From: Gammaproteobacteria bacterium
Lineage (GTDB): Bacteria; Pseudomonadota; Gammaproteobacteria; Burkholderiales; Gallionellaceae
NCBI GenBank assembly: GCA_018819205.1
Contig: JAHJQE010000011.1
Coordinates: 47,978 to 111,977, forward strand
Reading direction: 5' to 3'
DNA: 64,000 bases
In this document: in pieces, positions 1 to 13,027 of the stretch
How positions within the stretch are numbered: the first letter of the stretch is position 1
Layout of the letters: every line of letters begins with the position of its first letter
Notes under the pieces: generated by a model
Database searches by the model: none
Told to the model about the DNA's origin: nothing
What the model saw: only the letters and a program-made list of their open reading frames with translations
Position numbers and translations under genes: made by a program

Positions 1-219
1 GTGGCGTCTTTCGTAGGCATGGCACCGGCATCCGATCCGCGCCTGATCGTGGCCGTTATGGTGGATGAACCGTCAGGCGCTGAATATTACGGCGGCCTGG
101 TGGCGGCACCAGTCTTCAACAATGTGATGAGCGCTTCCTTGCGTGCGCTGGATGTTCCATACGATGCACCGCTGAACAATGTGCTGCAGTCCGCACCGCT
201 GGTGGAGGAGGAGACATGA
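1..219 (+). CDS. ftsI: Peptidoglycan D,D-transpeptidase FtsI (PBP3), C-terminal fragment
   Basis: ORF to the window edge; C-terminal transpeptidase-like sequence (FVGMAPASDPRLIVAVMVDEPSG..YYGGLVAAPVF) directly upstream of murE. Confidence 0.9.
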   Translation: MASFVGMAPASDPRLIVAVMVDEPSGAEYYGGLVAAPVFNNVMSASLRALDVPYDAPLNNVLQSAPLVEEET

Positions 220-1715
220 ACGCGCTTCGACTCGGTGAATTGGGCATGCTGGGTATAGCGGTCACAAACTTGGTCTCGGACAGTCGCACGGTGCAGCCGG
301 GCGATACCTTCGTTGCTTATCCCGGCGAAACCGGCGATGGTCGCCGCCATATCGCGCAGGCCATCGCCAATGGTGCCAATGCCGTGATATGGGAGGCGAA
401 CGATTTCAGCTGGTCGCCGGAATGGACAGTGCCCAATCTGCCGGTGCACGGACTGCGCCAGCAAGCCGGATACATTGCCGACGACATCTACGGCCACCCC
501 TCCGGCAAGCTGTGGACGGTGGGCGTGACCGGCACCAACGGCAAGACCTCGATCAGTCAGTGGCTGGCGCGCTGCTTCAGTGCAGTGGGCAGCAAGAGTC
601 TGGTAATCGGTACTTTGGGCAACGGTTTTCCTGATGCATTGCAGGCGAGCGTGAACACCACGCCGGATGTACTGCGACTGCATGCTTTACTGGCAAACGG
701 GATCAAACAAGGCGCACAGGCTGCGGTGATGGAAGTTTCGTCGCATGCGCTCACGCAGGGGCGGGTCAACGGTGTGCAGTTCGATGTCGCACTGCTGACC
801 AACCTGACACGCGACCATCTCGATTACCACGGCGACATGCAGCACTACGCAGCCGCCAAGCGCAAGTTGTTCGACTGGAGCAGTCTCAAGTATGCGGTAG
901 TGAATCTGGACGATGCATTCGGAGATGAGCTCGCTGCATCGTTGCGTGATGGGGCTGCAGAAGTCATCGGCTACGGCTTGAGCGAGGAGGCGCTAATGCG
1001 TGCCGGTCGCCTCGGCATCCGCATGGTGCACGGAAAATTGCAAGGCGCTGACATGCAGGGTTTGTCGATGCTGTTGCATACCAGCTGGGGTGTGGAGGAA
1101 TTGAGCAGCCGTCTGATCGGCCGCTTCAATGCGTCAAACTTGCTTGGTGCACTGGCGGTGCTGTTGGCGAGTGAAGTGAACATCGAAGATGCCGCGCGCG
1201 AACTAGGTATGCAAAAAGCGGTTGCGGGGCGCATGCAGACACTGGGCGGCAAAGATGCGCCGACGGTGGTGGTGGATTACGCACACACACCGGATGCGCT
1301 GGAAAACGTGCTGCAGACATTGCGCGAGGCGACAGAGCCGAATGGCGGTCGCGTCACCTGTGTGTTCGGCTGCGGCGGAGATCGCGACCGCGGCAAGCGT
1401 CCAATGATGGGCACGGTCGCCGACAGGTTCGCCGATGTGCGCATCGTCACCAGCGACAATCCGCGCAGTGAAGCTCCGCAGGTGATCATCGAAGAGATAT
1501 GCAGCGGCATGCAGGGTGAATATCAGGTGATCGAGGATCGCGCCCGTGCCATCGCGCAGGCTATCGATAAAGCGAGCATCAATGACACGGTGCTTATCGC
1601 CGGAAAGGGGCACGAGGATTATCAGGAGATCGCCGGTGTGCGATATCCGTTCTCGGACTGCGAGGTGGCGCAGCGTGCACTGAGCATGTGGAAGCCAGAG
1701 GAGCGCTGGTCATGA
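216..1715 (+). CDS. murE: UDP-MurNAc-L-Ala-D-Glu:meso-DAP ligase MurE
   Basis: GVTGTNGKTS P-loop, DNPRSE motif, Mur ligase order; overlaps the ftsI stop. Confidence 0.96.
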   Translation: MNALRLGELGMLGIAVTNLVSDSRTVQPGDTFVAYPGETGDGRRHIAQAIANGANAVIWEANDFSWSPEWTVPNLPVHGLRQQAGYIADDIYGHPSGKLWTVGVTGTNGKTSISQWLARCFSAVGSKSLVIGTLGNGFPDALQASVNTTPDVLRLHALLANGIKQGAQAAVMEVSSHALTQGRVNGVQFDVALLTNLTRDHLDYHGDMQHYAAAKRKLFDWSSLKYAVVNLDDAFGDELAASLRDGAAEVIGYGLSEEALMRAGRLGIRMVHGKLQGADMQGLSMLLHTSWGVEELSSRLIGRFNASNLLGALAVLLASEVNIEDAARELGMQKAVAGRMQTLGGKDAPTVVVDYAHTPDALENVLQTLREATEPNGGRVTCVFGCGGDRDRGKRPMMGTVADRFADVRIVTSDNPRSEAPQVIIEEICSGMQGEYQVIEDRARAIAQAIDKASINDTVLIAGKGHEDYQEIAGVRYPFSDCEVAQRALSMWKPEERWS

Positions 1716-3088
1716 TGATGCTCTCGCAAGTCGCCCAAACATTGCATGCACGCCTCGAAGGTAGTGATGTGCGCTTCAGTGCGGTTTCCACCGATACGCG
1801 CAGCATCGCGCAGGGCGACCTGTTCGTCGCGCTGCGGGGCGAACACTTCGACGGTGCGCGATTCGTCGTCCAAGCTGCGCAAGCCGGCGCGGTCGCAGCC
1901 ATCGTGAATGAAGGCAGCGTACTGGAAGGCATGAGCTGCCCGGTATTGTTGGTGCCGGATACGCGTCTTGCGCTGGGAAAACTTGCTGCGTACTGGCGCA
2001 GGCAGTTCGACATCCCGCTGCTCGCCATCACCGGCAGCAATGGCAAGACGACGGTGAAGGAGATGCTGGCAGCGATCCTGCGCCAGCAGGCCGGAGAAGA
2101 TGCCGTGCTGGCGACGCGAGGCAATCTCAATAACGACATCGGCATGCCGCTCACCTTGCTCAAGCTGAGCGCACAACACCGTTATGCAGTGATCGAGATG
2201 GGCATGAACCATCCCGGCGAGATCGAGTACCTCACGCATCTCGCACAGCCTGATGTGGCGCTGATCAACAACGCCAGCGGCGCACATTTGCAAGGTCTGG
2301 GTTCGGTGGAAGGTGTGGCACGCGCCAAGGGCGAGATCTTCGTGGGGCTGAAAAGCAACGGCACCGCAGTCATCAATGCGGACGATGCGCATGCCGGACT
2401 GTGGCGCACGCTGGCGAACAAACATCGCGTGTTCGACTTTGCGCTGGAACATACCGCCGCAGTGAAGGGCGAATGGCAGGCGCAGAACTTCGGCGGCGAG
2501 CTGCGCGCGTTTACCCCGGCAGGCGAACTGCGAGCCGTGCTGCAGGTGCCGGGCGAACACAACGCGCGCAACGCGCTGGCCGCCGCGACTGCCGCACTGG
2601 CGGTGCATGTGCCATTGGCAACAATCGCCCGCGCGCTGGAAGGGTTCGGCGGAGTGGCGGGACGCTTGCAGCGCAAGCAGGCGCTGGGCGGCGCAACCTT
2701 GATCGACGATACCTACAACGCCAATCCGGCCTCCATGCATGCCGCACTGGAAGTGCTGGCGCAGGCAAAAGGCGCACGCATCTTCGTGCTGGGCGACATG
2801 GGCGAGCTGGGCGATGGTGCGGCGCAATTCCATCGCGAGATAGGCATTGCAGCGCGCGAGCTGGGTATCGAGAGTCTGTATGCGCTGGGCGAGTTGAGCA
2901 AGCAGGCGGTCAGGGAATTCGGTGAGGGAGCGATACATTTCACCGAAATCGAAGAATTACTGGCTATTTTGAAGAATGAACTGGATGCGCAGACCACGGT
3001 GTTGGTGAAGGGGTCGCGCTTCATGAAGATGGAGCGTGTCGTGCAAGGATGCGCGGCACCACAGGAGGAAACATGCTGCTCGCATTAG
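1712..3088 (+). CDS. murF: UDP-MurNAc-tripeptide:D-Ala-D-Ala ligase MurF
   Basis: ATGA overlap with mur[14 protein letters not shown] motif; [11 protein letters not shown]. Confidence 0.95.
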   Translation: MMMLSQVAQTLHARLEGSDVRFSAVSTDTRSIAQGDLFVALRGEHFDGARFVVQAAQAGAVAAIVNEGSVLEGMSCPVLLVPDTRLALGKLAAYWRRQFDIPLLAITGSNGKTTVKEMLAAILRQQAGEDAVLATRGNLNNDIGMPLTLLKLSAQHRYAVIEMGMNHPGEIEYLTHLAQPDVALINNASGAHLQGLGSVEGVARAKGEIFVGLKSNGTAVINADDAHAGLWRTLANKHRVFDFALEHTAAVKGEWQAQNFGGELRAFTPAGELRAVLQVPGEHNARNALAAATAALAVHVPLATIARALEGFGGVAGRLQRKQALGGATLIDDTYNANPASMHAALEVLAQAKGARIFVLGDMGELGDGAAQFHREIGIAARELGIESLYALGELSKQAVREFGEGAIHFTEIEELLAILKNELDAQTTVLVKGSRFMKMERVVQGCAAPQEETCCSH

Positions 3089-4176
3089 CCCAATGGCTGT
3101 CACAAGACGTACGCGCATTCAGTGTCTTTAACTACATCACTCTGCGTGCTGTGATGGCTGCGATGACCGCGCTCATCATCTCGTTCATGCTGGGGCCGTG
3201 GATGATCCGCAAACTGACAGCGATGAAGATTGGACAATCGGTGCGCAGCGATGGCCCGCAGACACATTTGGTGAAAGCCGGTACGCCGACCATGGGCGGT
3301 GCGCTGATCCTGATGTCGGTCGCAATCACCACCCTGCTGTGGGGTGACATGCATAACGCCTATGTATGGGTGGTGCTGCTGACCACGATGGGCGTGGGCG
3401 CCGTGGGCTGGGTGGACGACTATCGCAAGGTGGTGAACCGCAATCCGGATGGTCTGTCCGCACGCGCCAAGATGTTCTGGCAGTCGCTGATCGCGTTGGC
3501 AGTAGGCATCTATCTGTGGACGCACGCCACACTTCCGCAGCACACGGAAGTCATCGTGCCGTTCTTCAAACATTTTGTCATCCCGCTCGGCATGGTGGGC
3601 TTCATTGTGCTGGTCTATCTGGTAATCGTTGGTAGCAGCAATGCGGTGAACCTGACAGACGGTCTGGATGGCTTGGCCATCATGCCGACTGTGATGGTGG
3701 CGGCGGCGCTGGCGATCTTTGCCTATGTCGCCGGTCACGCCGAATTCTCTAAATATCTGGGGGAACCTTCTATTCCCGGCGCGGGCGAACTTGCGGTGTT
3801 CTGCGCTGCCATCGCCGGTGCCGGTCTGGCCTTCCTGTGGTTCAACGCCTACCCGGCCGAAGTGTTCATGGGCGATGTCGGTGCACTGGCGCTGGGAGCG
3901 GCGCTGGGTGCTGTGGCCGTGATCATCCGACAGGAACTGGTGTTGTTCATCATGGGCGGCGTGTTCGTGGTGGAAGCGGTATCGGTGATGTTGCAGGTAA
4001 GCTACTTCAAGTACAGCAAATGGAAGACCGGCACAGGGCGCCGCATCCTGCTGATGGCGCCGCTGCATCACCACTTCGAGCAGAAGGGCTGGAAAGAGAC
4101 ACAAGTCGTGGTGAGGTTCTGGATCATCACGATGTTGTTGGTATTGATTGGACTCTCGACACTGAAACTGAGATGA
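3073..4176 (+). CDS. mraY: Phospho-MurNAc-pentapeptide transferase MraY
   Basis: Polytopic; [20 protein letters not shown] and PLHHHFE motifs; AGGAGG ribosome-binding site upstream of ATG 3073. Confidence 0.96.
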   Translation: MLLALAQWLSQDVRAFSVFNYITLRAVMAAMTALIISFMLGPWMIRKLTAMKIGQSVRSDGPQTHLVKAGTPTMGGALILMSVAITTLLWGDMHNAYVWVVLLTTMGVGAVGWVDDYRKVVNRNPDGLSARAKMFWQSLIALAVGIYLWTHATLPQHTEVIVPFFKHFVIPLGMVGFIVLVYLVIVGSSNAVNLTDGLDGLAIMPTVMVAAALAIFAYVAGHAEFSKYLGEPSIPGAGELAVFCAAIAGAGLAFLWFNAYPAEVFMGDVGALALGAALGAVAVIIRQELVLFIMGGVFVVEAVSVMLQVSYFKYSKWKTGTGRRILLMAPLHHHFEQKGWKETQVVVRFWIITMLLVLIGLSTLKLR

Positions 4177-5555
4177 CGACCCTGCGCGACAAATCGGTGC
4201 TGATACTCGGTCTCGGGGAGACCGGGTTGTCGCTTGCGCGTTATCTGCACGCGCAGGGCGCGCGTCTGCGCGTCGCCGATAGCCGTGCAGAGCCGCCCGG
4301 TGTGGCGACATTGCGCAACGAGATGCCGCAGGCCGAGTTGCATTGCGGCGCGTTCAACGAGGGGCTACTGCAAGGTGTCGACAGTATCGCCATCAGCCCC
4401 GGCGTGCCGGTGGCGGAGTCGCTGGTGCAAATGGCCATGGCACGCGGCATCCGGATCGACGGCGACATCGAGCTACTGGCGCAACAGATCGCAGTTGCAC
4501 AACCCAAGCCGAAAGTCATCGCCATCACCGGCGCCAACGGCAAGACCACCACCACCAGCATGGTCGGAGCCATGTGCGTCGCAGCCGGACTGGATGCGCA
4601 GGTGGCGGGCAATATTTCGCCTGCCGTGCTGGATGCACTGCGTGAACGCGGCGGGCATCAGCCGCAAGCCTGGGTGCTGGAACTGTCCAGCTTCCAGCTG
4701 GAGACGACACATACTCTGGATGCCGACGCAGCGGTGGTACTCAATGTGAGCGAGGATCATCTCGACCGTTATGAGCACGATATGGAACTGTATGCGGCAG
4801 CCAAGATGCGGGTGTTCAACGGCCATGGGGTGCAGGTACTGAATCGCGACGATGCACGCAGTGCAGCGATGGCATTGGTCGGACGTCGCCAAGTGACCTT
4901 TGGTTTGACACCACCGAGCAGTGAACAGGATTGGGGTATTAGTAAAGAAGGTGCGATCACCTGGCTGATGCAAGGCGCGCAGAAAGTGATGCGTGCCGAT
5001 GAATTGCAAGTGGCAGGGTTGCACAATGTGGCGAATGCATTGGCTGCGCTGGCATTGTGCCGCGCACTCGATCTGCCGCTGGCTCCGTTGGTGTCAGCGC
5101 TGCGCGCATTCAAAGGATTGCCGCATCGCGTAGAAGAAGTGGCGCAAGTGAATGGCGTCACTTATTACGACGATTCCAAAGGCACCAACGTCGGCGCGAC
5201 CGAAGCAGCGCTGAATGGATTGGGCAAGCAAGCAGTCGTCATCCTGGGCGGTGACGGCAAGGGACAGGACTTTTCGCCGCTGAAACTGGCGGTCGAGAAA
5301 TATGCGCGCGCGGTGGTGCTGATCGGCCGTGATGCACCATTGATCGCAAGCGCGATTGCTGGTTGTGACAAGCCGGTGCTGAATGCGAGCGATATGGATG
5401 AGGCGGTGCGTATCGCCACTGCCAATGCGCAACGAGGCGATGCAGTGTTGATGTCGCCCGCCTGCGCCAGCTTCGACATGTACCGCAACTACCTGCATCG
5501 CGCGGAAGCATTCGTCGCAGCGGTGAGGAAACTGCAAGCGGAGGCGACATGCTGA
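4173..5555 (+). CDS. murD: UDP-MurNAc-L-Ala:D-Glu ligase MurD
   Basis: ATGA overlap with mra[26 protein letters not shown]. Confidence 0.95.
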   Translation: MTTLRDKSVLILGLGETGLSLARYLHAQGARLRVADSRAEPPGVATLRNEMPQAELHCGAFNEGLLQGVDSIAISPGVPVAESLVQMAMARGIRIDGDIELLAQQIAVAQPKPKVIAITGANGKTTTTSMVGAMCVAAGLDAQVAGNISPAVLDALRERGGHQPQAWVLELSSFQLETTHTLDADAAVVLNVSEDHLDRYEHDMELYAAAKMRVFNGHGVQVLNRDDARSAAMALVGRRQVTFGLTPPSSEQDWGISKEGAITWLMQGAQKVMRADELQVAGLHNVANALAALALCRALDLPLAPLVSALRAFKGLPHRVEEVAQVNGVTYYDDSKGTNVGATEAALNGLGKQAVVILGGDGKGQDFSPLKLAVEKYARAVVLIGRDAPLIASAIAGCDKPVLNASDMDEAVRIATANAQRGDAVLMSPACASFDMYRNYLHRAEAFVAAVRKLQAEATC

Positions 5556-6712
5556 ACACTGCACTGCACGCGCCGCGTCGTCATGTTGCCGAATACGACA
5601 CCGTATTGGCATGGCTGATCACGGCCTTGCTTGCCATCGGTCTGGTGATGGTCTACTCCGCCTCGATCGCTACCGCAGAAGCCGGACGCTACACCGGACA
5701 TCAGGCGACCTACTATCTGGTTCGCCATGGCTTGTTCATGACTGTCGGACTGGCTGCGGCAGTGATCGCGTTCCAGGTGCCGACGCAGACCTGGCAGAAA
5801 TATGCGCCAGTACTGTTCATGATCGGAGTGCTGCTGCTGATGCTGGTGCTGATCCCGGGTATCGGGAAATCCGTGAACGGCAGCCGCCGCTGGATCTCGC
5901 TGATCGTGTTCAACATGCAGCCTTCCGAACTGATGAAACTGTTCGCGGTACTGTACGCCGCTGACTATGCGGTAAGAAAAGGTGCGGTGCGACACCGTTT
6001 CGTGCAATCGTTTGTGCCGATGTTCATCGTGATGGCGCTGGTTGGTGCATTGCTGCTGCTGGAGCCGGACATGGGGGCATTCGTGGTGATTTGCGCGATC
6101 GCCATGGGCATGCTGTGGCTGGGTGGCTTCAATCTGAAGATATTCGGCGCACTGACCGTCGCGCTGCCGCTGGCCTTCGCCGCACTGATCTTCTCTTCCG
6201 AATACCGCATGCAACGCGTTCTGGGGTTCCTTGACCCCTGGTCCGACCCCTACGGCAAAGGCTACCAGTTGAGTCACGCGCTGATCGCATTCGGGCGCGG
6301 CGAGTGGCTGGGCGTCGGTCTGGGCGGCAGCGTAGAGAAACTGTTCTACCTGCCGGAAGCGCATACCGACTTCCTGCTGGCGGTGATCGCCGAAGAGCTC
6401 GGATTATTCGGCGTGACCGCCGTGCTGTTGCTGTTCGGCTGGCTGATCGTGCGTGCCTTTGCCATCGGTCGCCAGGCCGCGATGTCCGACCGCCTGTATG
6501 CCGCGCTGGTGGCGCAGGGCATCGGCGTGTGGCTGGGCGTGCAGGCGATGATCAACATCGGCGTGAACATGGGCGTACTGCCGACCAAAGGCTTGACCCT
6601 GCCTTTCCTGAGTTTCGGCGGCAGCGGCGTGGTGGTGAATATGGTTGCGGTCGCAGTGTTGTTGCGCATCGATTATGAAAACAGACGTGTTGCGCGGGGA
6701 CTTCCGATATGA
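5549..6712 (+). CDS. ftsW: Lipid II polymerase / division protein FtsW
   Basis: SEDS family: [30 protein letters not shown]; dcw context. Confidence 0.95.
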   Translation: MLNTALHAPRRHVAEYDTVLAWLITALLAIGLVMVYSASIATAEAGRYTGHQATYYLVRHGLFMTVGLAAAVIAFQVPTQTWQKYAPVLFMIGVLLLMLVLIPGIGKSVNGSRRWISLIVFNMQPSELMKLFAVLYAADYAVRKGAVRHRFVQSFVPMFIVMALVGALLLLEPDMGAFVVICAIAMGMLWLGGFNLKIFGALTVALPLAFAALIFSSEYRMQRVLGFLDPWSDPYGKGYQLSHALIAFGRGEWLGVGLGGSVEKLFYLPEAHTDFLLAVIAEELGLFGVTAVLLLFGWLIVRAFAIGRQAAMSDRLYAALVAQGIGVWLGVQAMINIGVNMGVLPTKGLTLPFLSFGGSGVVVNMVAVAVLLRIDYENRRVARGLPI

Positions 6713-7770
6713 GCAGAACCATTCTGATCATGGCAGGCGGCACAGGCGGGCACATCTACCCGGGCTTGGCCGTGGCAGACGCCTTGCGCGCCCAGGACTG
6801 GAATGTGGTCTGGCTGGGCGCGCCGCACAGCATGGAAGCGGAGCTGGTGCCCAAGCACGGCTATCCGGTGGCGTGGGTGAACTTCAGTGGCGTGCGCGGC
6901 AAAGGTCTGTTGCGCTTGCTGATGCTGCCGTTCACCTTGCTGCGTGCACTGGGACAAGGTGCGGCCGCGATATTGCGTCATAGGCCCGATGTGGTGCTGG
7001 GCATGGGTGGCTACATCACGATGCCCGGCGGATTGATGGCCGCATTCCTGCGCCGACCGCTGGTGATACACGAGCAGAACTCCATCGCCGGCATGAGCAA
7101 CAAGGTGTTGGCGAAGCTGGCGTCGCGCGTGCTGAGCGGTTTCCCGGGTGTGCTGAAGGGCACCGAGTGGAGCGGCAACCCGGTGCGTGCCGACATCGCA
7201 GCATTGGTGGAACCCAAGGCGCGATTCGCGCAACGCAGCGGCAAGCTGAACGTGCTGGTGGTGGGGGGCAGCCTGGGCGCGCAGGCCTTGAATGAAGCTT
7301 TGCCAAAAGCGCTGGCAATGATGGATGAGGCCGTACGTCCGCAGGTTATCCACCAGACCGGCAAAAAGCATTTCGAGGCGGTGCAGCAGTTGTATATACA
7401 AGCCGGTGTACAGGCAGATGTGCGTGCCTTCCTCGACGACATGGCACAGCAGTATGCACAGGCCGATGTGGTGATCTGTCGTGCAGGTGCGCTGACTGTC
7501 GCTGAGTTGGCGGCAGCGGGTGTGGCGAGTGTGCTGGTGCCATTCCCGTTCGCCGTGGACGACCATCAGACGCACAACGCACGCTTCCTGAGTGAGCACG
7601 GCGCAGCGATCCTGCTGCCACAAACAGAATTGAACGCGGCAAAACTGGCGCAACTGTTGCGCGAACTGGATAGGGAAAAACTGCTGGCGATGGCGCAAGC
7701 CGCACGCAGTCTGGCAAGACCGGATGCGACACAACAAGTAGCGCAAGTTTGCATGTCACTCGCAGGTTAG
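6709..7770 (+). CDS. murG: Lipid II synthase MurG
   Basis: [21 protein letters not shown] overlap with ftsW. Confidence 0.96.
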   Translation: MSRTILIMAGGTGGHIYPGLAVADALRAQDWNVVWLGAPHSMEAELVPKHGYPVAWVNFSGVRGKGLLRLLMLPFTLLRALGQGAAAILRHRPDVVLGMGGYITMPGGLMAAFLRRPLVIHEQNSIAGMSNKVLAKLASRVLSGFPGVLKGTEWSGNPVRADIAALVEPKARFAQRSGKLNVLVVGGSLGAQALNEALPKALAMMDEAVRPQVIHQTGKKHFEAVQQLYIQAGVQADVRAFLDDMAQQYAQADVVICRAGALTVAELAAAGVASVLVPFPFAVDDHQTHNARFLSEHGAAILLPQTELNAAKLAQLLRELDREKLLAMAQAARSLARPDATQQVAQVCMSLAG

Positions 7771-7778
7771 GAACAGAG

Positions 7779-9191
7779 ATGAAACATAAAATCAAAAACA
7801 TCCACTTCGTAGGCATCGGCGGTTCCGGCATGAACGGCATCGCCGAGGTCATGCTCAACCTTGGTTTCAAAGTGAGCGGTTCTGATATCGCGGACAGCAC
7901 AGTCATCATGCGCCTGCGCGATCTCGGTGCTGAGATCACGCAGGGACATGATGCGAGGAACTTGCGCGATGCGGATGCGGTGGTGACGTCCACCGCCGTG
8001 AAAGCGGACAACCCGGAAGTGGTCGCCGCCCGCGAACAGCATATTCCCATCGTGCCGCGCGCGGTGATGCTGGCGGAACTGATGCGTTTGCGTCAGGGCA
8101 TCGCCATCGCCGGCACGCATGGCAAGACCACTACCACCTCACTGGTGACCAGCGTGCTGGCCAAGGGCGGATTCGATCCGACCTTTGTGATTGGCGGTCG
8201 CCTGAACAGCAGCGGTGCGAATGCGCGTCTGGGTACCGGAGAATATATCGTGGCCGAGGCGGACGAGTCGGATGCGTCCTTTTTACACCTGACGCCGATC
8301 ATCGCAGCGGTCACCAACATCGATGCCGACCACATGGAGACCTACGGCCACGACTTCAACAAGCTGAAGCAGGCCTTCATCGACTTCATCGAACGTCTGC
8401 CGTTCTACGGTCGCGCCATGCTGTGTGCGGACGACCCGAATGTGCGCGACATCCTGCCGCGCATCAGCAAACCGGTGACCACCTACGGCCTGGGCGAGGA
8501 CGCGCATATACGCGCAGTGAACGTGCGCCACGAGGGTGGGCAGATGCGCTTCACCGCGCAGTGTCGCCATGACGAGAAGTGCCTGTTCGATGGCAAGCCG
8601 CTGGACCTGGACATTACGCTCAATCTGGCAGGTGAACACAACGTGTTGAACGCGTTGGCGGCGATCGCCATCGGGCTGGAAGTGGGGGTCGCACCACAAG
8701 CCATCGCAGATGCGCTGGCCGAGTTCCAGGGCGTTGGCCGTCGCATGCAGCGCTATGGCGAGGTCGCCTTGCCGTCCGGCGGCAGCTTCACGCTGATCGA
8801 CGACTATGGACACCACCCGGTGGAGATGAAAGCGACCATCGCCGCCGTGCGCGGCGCATTCCCGGACAAGCGTCTGCTGCTGGCGTTTCAGCCGCACCGT
8901 TACACACGCACACGCGACCTGTTCGAAGATTTTGTGAAGGTGCTGAGCGGGGTCGATGCACTGGCGCTGGCGGACATCTACGCCGCTGGCGAGGCACCCA
9001 TCGTCGCTGCGGACGGCCGTGCATTGATGCATGCGCTGCGTGTGGCCGGGCAGACCAATGTGGTGTTCGTGGAAGATATCAACGACATGCCGCAGACCAT
9101 CATGCAGTTGGCGAGGGACGGCGATGTGGTGCTGACCATGGGAGCTGGTTCAATTGGCGGCATACCGAACAAGGTGACACAGCTGGCTTAA
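7779..9191 (+). CDS. murC: UDP-MurNAc:L-Ala ligase MurC
   Basis: [27 protein letters not shown]; start moved to ATG 7779. Confidence 0.95.
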   Translation: MKHKIKNIHFVGIGGSGMNGIAEVMLNLGFKVSGSDIADSTVIMRLRDLGAEITQGHDARNLRDADAVVTSTAVKADNPEVVAAREQHIPIVPRAVMLAELMRLRQGIAIAGTHGKTTTTSLVTSVLAKGGFDPTFVIGGRLNSSGANARLGTGEYIVAEADESDASFLHLTPIIAAVTNIDADHMETYGHDFNKLKQAFIDFIERLPFYGRAMLCADDPNVRDILPRISKPVTTYGLGEDAHIRAVNVRHEGGQMRFTAQCRHDEKCLFDGKPLDLDITLNLAGEHNVLNALAAIAIGLEVGVAPQAIADALAEFQGVGRRMQRYGEVALPSGGSFTLIDDYGHHPVEMKATIAAVRGAFPDKRLLLAFQPHRYTRTRDLFEDFVKVLSGVDALALADIYAAGEAPIVAADGRALMHALRVAGQTNVVFVEDINDMPQTIMQLARDGDVVLTMGAGSIGGIPNKVTQLA

Positions 9192-9193
9192 CG

Positions 9194-10111
9194 ATGAATA
9201 TGAGCGAAGCGACACATTTCGACATATCCGGGTTGCGTGGAGAACTACTCCATGACGAACCGATGTCGCGCCACGTGAGCTGGCGCGCGGGCGGTGTCGC
9301 GCAGCGTGTATACCAGCCGGCCGATCTGGCCGACCTGCTGGTGTTCCTGCGGCAGCTCCCGGCGGACGAGCCACTGCTGGCGGTCGGGCTGGGAAGCAAT
9401 CTGCTGGTGCGCGATGGAGGTTATTGCGGCACGGTGCTGCTGATGGTCGGTGCACTCACTGAGCTGCGTATGGAAGACGGCTTGATCTATGCACAGGCCG
9501 GCGTGCCGGGTGCGAAGCTGGCGCGCTTTGCGGCCAACAACAATCTGTGCGGCGCGGAATTCTTCGTCGGCATCCCCGGTACCTTGGGCGGCATGCTGGC
9601 GATGAATGCCGGTTGCTACGGGGGAGAGACCTGGAGCGTGGTGCAGCGCGTACAGGTGTTGACACGTGGCGGTGAGCTGATCGAGCGCACGCCGCAGGAA
9701 TACGACATCGGCTACCGCCATGTCACGTTAAAACAGCACAGCGATGAGTTCTTTGTGGGTGCCTGGTTGAAACTGGGACAGGGTGATGTCGAAGCGGCCA
9801 AGCAGGAGATCAAAGTGCTGATGGAGAAACGCAGTGCCAGTCAGCCATTGCAGATGCCGAACGCGGGATCCGTGTTCCGCAATCCGCAGGGGGAGCATGC
9901 GGCGAAACTGATCGAAGCTTGCGGATTGAAAGGCCGGCGTATCGGCGGTGCGCAGGTGTCTGAGAAGCATGCGAACTTCATCGTGAATACGGGTGGAGCG
10001 ACAGCAGCGGACATCGAGAATCTGATTGGGGAAGTGCAGGTAACGGTGCAGCAACAGACGGGCATCAACTTGCATCCGGAAGTGAAGATAGTCGGAGAAA
10101 AGACAACGTGA
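9194..10111 (+). CDS. murB: UDP-N-acetylenolpyruvoylglucosamine reductase MurB
   Basis: [13 protein letters not shown]-type FAD-binding motif, [18 protein letters not shown]; dcw context. Confidence 0.94.
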   Translation: MNMSEATHFDISGLRGELLHDEPMSRHVSWRAGGVAQRVYQPADLADLLVFLRQLPADEPLLAVGLGSNLLVRDGGYCGTVLLMVGALTELRMEDGLIYAQAGVPGAKLARFAANNNLCGAEFFVGIPGTLGGMLAMNAGCYGGETWSVVQRVQVLTRGGELIERTPQEYDIGYRHVTLKQHSDEFFVGAWLKLGQGDVEAAKQEIKVLMEKRSASQPLQMPNAGSVFRNPQGEHAAKLIEACGLKGRRIGGAQVSEKHANFIVNTGGATAADIENLIGEVQVTVQQQTGINLHPEVKIVGEKTT

Positions 10112-11019
10112 GTGATTTCGGAAAAGTGGCGGTGATGTTCGGCGGACGTTCGGCAGAGCGCGAAGTTTCGCTGAAGAGCGGTGCGGCGGTGCTGGCTGCC
10201 TTGCAGCGCAGTGGTGTGGATGCGCATGCATTCGACCCTGCTGAGCGTGAGCTGTCGGAATTGAAGACAGAGAAGTTCGATCGAGTGTTCGTTATGTTGC
10301 ACGGCCGTTTCGGTGAGGACGGTACGGTGCAGGGCGCACTGGAGCTGATGGGCATCCCTTACACGGGCAGTGGCGTGATGGCATCGGCCATCGGCATGGA
10401 CAAGTGGCGCAGCAAGCTGATCTGGCAGGCGGCCGGCTTGCCGATTCCGGAATACGAAGCACTGACAGCGCCGACCGACTGGGAAGCGGTTGCGGAACAC
10501 CTCGATCTGCCATTGTTCGTAAAGCCTGCCAGCGAAGGCAGCAGTGTCGGCGTGGTGAAGGTGAAGACAGTGGAGGCATTGCCTGCCGCTTACGCCGAAG
10601 CGGCGAAGCACGACAAGGTGGTGATCGCCGAAAGTTACATGAGCGGCGGCGAGTACACGGTGGCGATCCTGAACGGCAAGGCACTGCCGGCGATCAAGAT
10701 CGAACCGGCGAACGAGTTCTACGACTACGAGGCCAAGTATCTGCGCGACGATACGCGTTATCTGTGTCCTTGTGGACTGGACGCAGAGCAGGAAACAGAG
10801 ATGAAGCATATGGCGCAACTGGGATTCCAGTTGATCGGCGGTCAGGGCTGGGGACGCATGGACTTCCTGCGCGGTGAGGACGGCAAGATGTATCTGCTGG
10901 AGGCGAATACTGCGCCCGGCATGACCGATCACAGTCTGGTGCCGATGGCTGCGCGTCAGGCAGGAATCAGTTTCGATCAATTGGTGGTGCAGATACTGGA
11001 GGGGGCGCATGTGGGATAA
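10108..11019 (+). CDS. ddl: D-alanine:D-alanine ligase
   Basis: [19 protein letters not shown]-grasp EANTAPGMT. Confidence 0.95.
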   Translation: MSDFGKVAVMFGGRSAEREVSLKSGAAVLAALQRSGVDAHAFDPAERELSELKTEKFDRVFVMLHGRFGEDGTVQGALELMGIPYTGSGVMASAIGMDKWRSKLIWQAAGLPIPEYEALTAPTDWEAVAEHLDLPLFVKPASEGSSVGVVKVKTVEALPAAYAEAAKHDKVVIAESYMSGGEYTVAILNGKALPAIKIEPANEFYDYEAKYLRDDTRYLCPCGLDAEQETEMKHMAQLGFQLIGGQGWGRMDFLRGEDGKMYLLEANTAPGMTDHSLVPMAARQAGISFDQLVVQILEGAHVG

Positions 11020-11713
11020 CGCTCATCTGTTGCGCGGTATAGCCAATGTGCTGTTCGGCTTCAGCATGTTGCTGATGGTGTACGGCGTGGTGCGTTACGT
11101 GGCGCAGTTGCCGGCGTTCTCCCTGCAGGCAGTGGTGCTGACGGCAACGCCACAAAGGGTGGAGATGGCCCGGCTGCAAGAAGTCGTGCGCGATCAGATA
11201 CACGGCAATTTCTTCACTGTCGATCTGGCCGAGACACGTGCTGCATTCCAGCAGTTACCTTGGGTGCGTTCGGTGAGTGTGCGGCGCAAGTTCCCATGGC
11301 AACTGGAAGTGGTGATCGAGGAGCACGTTGCGCTGGCGCGCTGGAACAAGACGGCAATGGTGAATACCTATGGTGAGGTGTTCGAGGCAGAGACTGACGA
11401 ACAACTCCCTGCTTTCTTAGCCGAACAGGAGAACTCGCTGGTGGTGGCGCGGATGTTCAGTGAGCTGGAGCAGGAGTTGCAGCCCTTGCAACGGCACATC
11501 GTGCAATTGACGCTGTCGCCGCGCATGGCCTGGCAGGCCAGGCTGGATGATGGCATGGAGATTGCGCTGGGGCGAGAGGCGATGCGCGAGCGCTTGGCCC
11601 GTTTTGCCAAGGTGTTTCCATATAGCGTAGCCGTGCGCATACCGAATGCGAGCCGCATCGATCTGCGCTATCGCAACGGATTTGCAGTGCAGCCGCCGCT
11701 AGGCGCGGCATGA
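11009..11713 (+). CDS. ftsQ: Cell division protein FtsQ
   Basis: N-terminal TM segment, POTRA-type [22 protein letters not shown], between ddl and ftsA. Confidence 0.9.
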   Translation: MWDNAHLLRGIANVLFGFSMLLMVYGVVRYVAQLPAFSLQAVVLTATPQRVEMARLQEVVRDQIHGNFFTVDLAETRAAFQQLPWVRSVSVRRKFPWQLEVVIEEHVALARWNKTAMVNTYGEVFEAETDEQLPAFLAEQENSLVVARMFSELEQELQPLQRHIVQLTLSPRMAWQARLDDGMEIALGREAMRERLARFAKVFPYSVAVRIPNASRIDLRYRNGFAVQPPLGAA

Positions 11714-11732
11714 GGGTGGTCGGGAGAGGGTG

Positions 11733-12962
11733 ATGAGTAAAGAGAGCAAGAATCTGGTCGTGGGTCTGGACATCGGTACGTCGAAGATCGCGTGCATCGT
11801 GGCCGAGGTGACGGCTGAAGGCACGCTGGAAGTGATCGGCGCCGGCATGCACGAATCGTCGGGCATGAAGAAGGGCATGGTGGTCAATATCGATGCCACT
11901 GTGGGTGCGATCCAGCAGGCGCTGCAGGAGGCGGAGCTGATGGCGGACTGCAAGATACGACAGGTCTATACCGGCATCGCGGGCGGCCACATCCGCAGTT
12001 CGAATGCGCACGGCATGATCAAGATCAAGGACAAGGAAGTGGCGCACACCGATGTGGTGCGAGCGATCGAGACGGCAAGCTCGATCAGCCTGCCGGGCGA
12101 CCAGCAGATCTTGCACATCCTGGAACAGGAATTCAGCATCGACGGGCAGGGCGGCATCAAGAAACCGATGGGCATGAGCGGTATGCGCCTTGAGGTGGAG
12201 ATACACATCGTGACCGGAGCGGTGTCCGCAGTGCAGAACATCCTCAAGTGCATTCATCGCTGCGGTCTGGAAGTGGAGGACATGATCCTGCAGCCGCTGG
12301 CGTCGAGTAAGGCGGTGCTGGCTGAAGACGAGAAGGAATTGGGCGTTTGCCTAGTGGATATTGGCGGCGGCACCACCGATGTGGCGATCTTCACCGGCGG
12401 CGCGATCCGACATACGGCGGTGATCCCTATTGCAGGTGACCAGATCACCAACGACATCGCGATGGCCTTGCGCACGCCCACCAAGGACGCAGAAGACATC
12501 AAGATCAAGTATGGCTGCGCCTTGCGCCAGCTGGCGAACGATGCGCCGATCGAGGTGCCGGGCGTAGGAGAGCGCAGCGCGCGCATGTTGTCGCGTCAGA
12601 CACTGGCCGAGGTGATCGAGCCGCGTGTGGAAGAGCTTTATTCGCTGGTGCAAACCGAGATCCGGCGTAGTGGCTTCGAAGATCTGCTGTCGTCCGGCAT
12701 CGTCATCACCGGCGGCAGTGCTGCCATGCAGGGCATGGTCGAGCTGGGCGAAGAGATATTCCATCTGCCGGTGCGGTTGGGTTTGCCGCGCAGCATCGGA
12801 GGACTGTCTGCTGTAGTCAGGACGCCGCGTTATGCGACCGGCGTCGGCCTGCTGGTGTACGGACTGGAACGCCACCAGCGCGAGGAAGTGTCTAGGGTGG
12901 GGACGGGGTCGTTCAAGGATGTGCTGGAGAGGATGAAGGACTGGTTCAAGGGGAACTTTTAG
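11733..12962 (+). CDS. ftsA: Cell division protein FtsA
   Basis: VVGLDIGTSKIACIVAE; actin-like ATPase; followed by ftsZ. Confidence 0.96.
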   Translation: MSKESKNLVVGLDIGTSKIACIVAEVTAEGTLEVIGAGMHESSGMKKGMVVNIDATVGAIQQALQEAELMADCKIRQVYTGIAGGHIRSSNAHGMIKIKDKEVAHTDVVRAIETASSISLPGDQQILHILEQEFSIDGQGGIKKPMGMSGMRLEVEIHIVTGAVSAVQNILKCIHRCGLEVEDMILQPLASSKAVLAEDEKELGVCLVDIGGGTTDVAIFTGGAIRHTAVIPIAGDQITNDIAMALRTPTKDAEDIKIKYGCALRQLANDAPIEVPGVGERSARMLSRQTLAEVIEPRVEELYSLVQTEIRRSGFEDLLSSGIVITGGSAAMQGMVELGEEIFHLPVRLGLPRSIGGLSAVVRTPRYATGVGLLVYGLERHQREEVSRVGTGSFKDVLERMKDWFKGNF

Positions 12963-13027
12963 TATCAGGCGAGCAGTGGGTTCGGTCGGTTTAGTACAAA
13001 ATATTCGCAATTTATTTAAGGAGAAAA

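Noticed and set aside
1622-2938. 438-aa minus-strand ORF opposite murE/murF
   Set aside because: His/Arg/Gln/Cys-rich shadow ORF fully antisense to clearly coding genes; typical high-GC artefact.
3100-4311. 403-aa minus-strand ORF opposite mraY
   Set aside because: Low-complexity His/Arg/Gln-rich composition, fully antisense to mraY.
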